From Hevea brasiliensis (taxonomy: Eukaryota; Streptophyta; Magnoliopsida; Malpighiales; Euphorbiaceae): a stretch of DNA of 64,000 nucleotides. Under the pieces are notes generated by a model, which searched no databases, was not told the origin of the DNA, and saw only the letters and a program-made list of their open reading frames with translations. The translations under genes were made by a program, and so were the position numbers. The first letter of the stretch is position 1; every line of letters starts with the position of its first letter. The DNA lies in NCBI RefSeq assembly GCF_030052815.1, contig NC_079507.1:54695571-54759570 (forward strand). Direction: 5' to 3'. Positions 61,614-64,000 of this stretch are shown piece by piece.

Positions 61614-64000
61614 TGTAACACCCCTATGTTCGGTAGTACGTTCTACTGTTCCAATGACCAGTGTTGTCCGGACAGCTAGAATGCCTAGAATTACACTTCG
61701 ATATGAGTGAGGAGACATAAAATAATAAAATACAAGAAAAGAAAATACAAGAAAAAATAATAGTAAAGAAATGCAATCAAGTTAAGCGAGCCGAGAACCC
61801 TAGCGATGGGTGACCGCACCGGGAAGTCACGGCGTGGACCGTTGACTAGCCCTGGACTGCGGGGAACCCTGGAAAATATTTTTAGGACTCAAATAAATAT
61901 TTATTGAAGTATAAATATCATTAGAAATATCAAAGAAAAATTAAATAATTAGTACAAAGAAAAGTGAGAAATCGAAAAATGGACAAAACCCGGTGTTACC
62001 GAAAAATCGGGAATGCAACCCGAACAGGGGTATTGTGGTCATTTGACACCCCAAGTTGTCTTTTGACCTAAATGTCCATTAAAAATAAATAATATTACAC
62101 TTGAAAAATATAATGAAAAATTAATTTAGGGGTACCTAATATAAATAGCAAAAATGGAGTTCAAATTAGGTAATTAACATATTTAAACATATAAAATAAT
62201 TGATTTTATGTAAGTGGAGCACTATGGGGATTAAATAAATATTATGTGGGACACTTAAGAGCTAAAATGGGCAAAATATTTCATCTTCTTCAACCTTTCA
62301 AAAGGGCAGCCGAAACCAAGAATGGAGTTCCTCCATGGACGCATGGGTTAAAGCTTCATGCAAGCTTGATCTAAGCCACTTTCCATGCACCTTCCTTCAT
62401 TAAAGTTAATCCTCACACCATAGGCAGTAGATAGGCAACAAGAAAACCAAGTTTTGGAGAGATTTTGAAGAATTTCCAAAGTGGTAAGTTTGTATTTTTG
62501 GGTTATTGCTTCATTAAGTTTGTAAGGATGTTATGGGTGTTTGATTTATGAAGAAATTTTTTGAGGTTTGATGTTGAATGTGAAAGTGTACTTTTGGCAG
62601 CCATGGAAACACCTTGAAGGCAGTTTATTTGTGATTGTAAATGGTGAATTAAATGATTGATTAAATCTATATTGTGTAGGAAATTATTTGGGTAATGTAC
62701 ACTTAGTATATATAAATGTAAAATGAAATTTAAAGCTTGGAAAGTAATGGAATGTAAGTGTACCATTGTGGCAGTTTGCTAACTCTTGAGGAATGTTGGA
62801 ATTAATACTTGGTTTATGGAATAATGATATTAAAATGTGTTGGTTGTTATGGCAGTTTGAGTGTATGTATGGTGGTGTGAAGTGGGACATGTAAATGAGC
62901 ATGAATTGGTGATTGAATTGTTGTAAATTGAGTTGGACAAATTCTGCACTTTTTGGTGCACATTGAATGTAATTGCAAGCTGCCAAAATGACCTATAATA
63001 TGTTATAAATTATGTTTAGGTTGTGGTACAACCAGAATTGGTTTGAATGTTAAGTTTGGTGAGTGTTAAAAGTGATGCTTGATGTGTATGCAAGAATTTC
63101 AATAAGGCAGTTTGTGTTTTAGGCCTATAACTTTAAATGTGTGGCTCCAATTGGTATGAGACCAATTGGAGGTGAAACTAGGCACAAAATGTGCCAACTT
63201 TCATGAAGAAAGCTTGCCAAAATTCTGCTTGCAAGGTAGCATGAAAAATGACCAAATCCGGATTAAGTGCAAATAAGGCCTGAAAATTGACCATTTAGGC
63301 AGTAGTTAGTGTTTAGGCCATAACTCACTCAAAACAGGTCCAATTGACCTGAAATTTTAACCATGAATAGTTAAGACCCATATCTACAAGTCTTATGAAG
63401 ACACCAAAGCCCAGAAATGACCATAAGCAAGTCAAACAGCTTGCACAAGTTCGGGTCCAAAAACTGGCCGAACCAAAATTGACCTAAAATGACCTAAAGT
63501 GACCAATTTTGATGCAATTTGACCAGCAATAGTAAAATGACCATAACTTGGTCTACATAACTCAGAATGACCTGAAATTTTGCCCCGCGTGCAATAAGAC
63601 ATAGATCTACAAGTTTGTAGTTTTGACCGAAACCCGAAAACCGAGGGAACTAGGTCGTCCGGCTAAATCAAACTAGTATCCCGAAATCCAGCAAATTGCA
63701 AGAAAATGCAGTATACACGGAAATGAATTTGGTAACATGTACCAACCCTAAAAGACTATTGAATGTGACATATTAGTAACATTAAAACCTAATTTACCTA
63801 GAACGCATCGAGGGTCGACATATTAGGTTGACTAAGGAAATAATAGAATTCGATAAATTAATTATTGAACCTTATTCTTAGAGACAGTTTAAATGAGTAC
63901 TGAAACACTTCAAATTGTGTTTCTCAGTTAGCAAAGACTCGAGGAAGGGAAGGAAATCGAGTCGAGCCAAGAGACAGTTATCAGAGGTTTGTGCACAACT
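61614..64000 (+). repeat. 3' LTR of the chromovirus, first 2.4 kb
   Basis: It begins TGTAACACCCC and follows the 22,428 solo LTR to the end of the window (its last base here corresponds to about 24,830 there). It differs from the 5' LTR by many substitutions and by a 10-base deletion near 61,755. Confidence 0.93.

Larger units (their letters stand above)
50913..64000 (+). mobile_element. Chromodomain Ty3/gypsy retrotransposon (Tekay/Del-like), defective, runs off the window
   Basis: It consists of a 5' LTR (50,913-58,654, interrupted), a primer-binding site, a decayed gag, integrase with chromodomain, a polypurine tract and a 3' LTR from 61,614. The interior is only 2.96 kb and no reverse transcriptase was recognised, so it cannot be autonomous. 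The left TSD CTTGT (50,908-50,912) and left flank equal those of the solo LTR at 22,428, so both derive from one insertion in the Rab2 leader. The two LTRs differ at many sites, which argues against a very recent insertion. Confidence 0.9.

Overview
This is a stretch of a plant nuclear genome. It is AT-rich, its genes have GT-AG introns, and it carries Ty1/copia, Ty3/gypsy and LINE retroelements plus several microsatellites. The genes are a CYP724-type P450, a 20S proteasome beta-2 subunit (PBB), a Rab2/RABB1 GTPase and an ABT1/ESF2-type nucleolar RNA-binding protein. All point to a eudicot; a woody rosid such as a Euphorbiaceae species is a guess from general resemblance only.

Layout. 1-4.3 kb: a complete nine-exon CYP724-like gene (+). 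4.3-9.0 kb: a decayed copia element (-) with target-site duplication (TSD) ATAAA. 10.5-14.4 kb: a 3.86 kb solo LTR (TSD AAAGA). 15.4-18.6 kb: a complete eight-exon PBB gene (+). 22.4-26.4 kb: a 4.02 kb solo LTR (TSD CTTGT) inside the 5' leader of a Rab2 gene that keeps only exons 1-2 (26.5-26.8 kb). 27.0-30.9 kb: a LINE (-) split by a 2.4 kb solo LTR (TSD CACAA). 31.0-32.2 kb: the 5' half of an ABT1/ESF2 gene (-), frameshifted and cut off by the LINE. 32.8-36.6 kb: AT-rich sequence and a truncated LTR with a 120 bp tandem array.

From 36.56 kb the 14.13-22.43 kb segment is repeated, ending in the same LTR at the same site. In this second copy PBB is broken in exon 2 and joined, in frame, to an ABT1/ESF2 gene. 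The predicted result is an uninterrupted eight-exon chimeric gene of 455 codons (37.7-43.1 kb). It is followed by the last exons of Rab2 (-), a LINE (+), a third, more diverged copy of the Rab2 upstream region, and then PBB exons 7-8. From 50.9 kb to the window end lies the unreduced form of the CTTGT insertion: a deletion-bearing chromodomain Ty3/gypsy element. Its 5' LTR is itself interrupted by another solo LTR (TSD GACCT), and its 3' LTR starts at 61,614 and runs off the end.

Reading the pieces together, the ancestral order was probably PBB> Rab2> <ABT1. A chromovirus inserted in the Rab2 leader; the block was duplicated; one copy lost the element body and the Rab2/ABT1 3' halves; in the other, an inverted piece of the same neighbourhood landed in PBB and created the PBB::ABT1 fusion. 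The fusion is the most interesting object in the window. The main caveat is that near-identical blocks 22 kb apart can also arise from haplotype mis-assembly.
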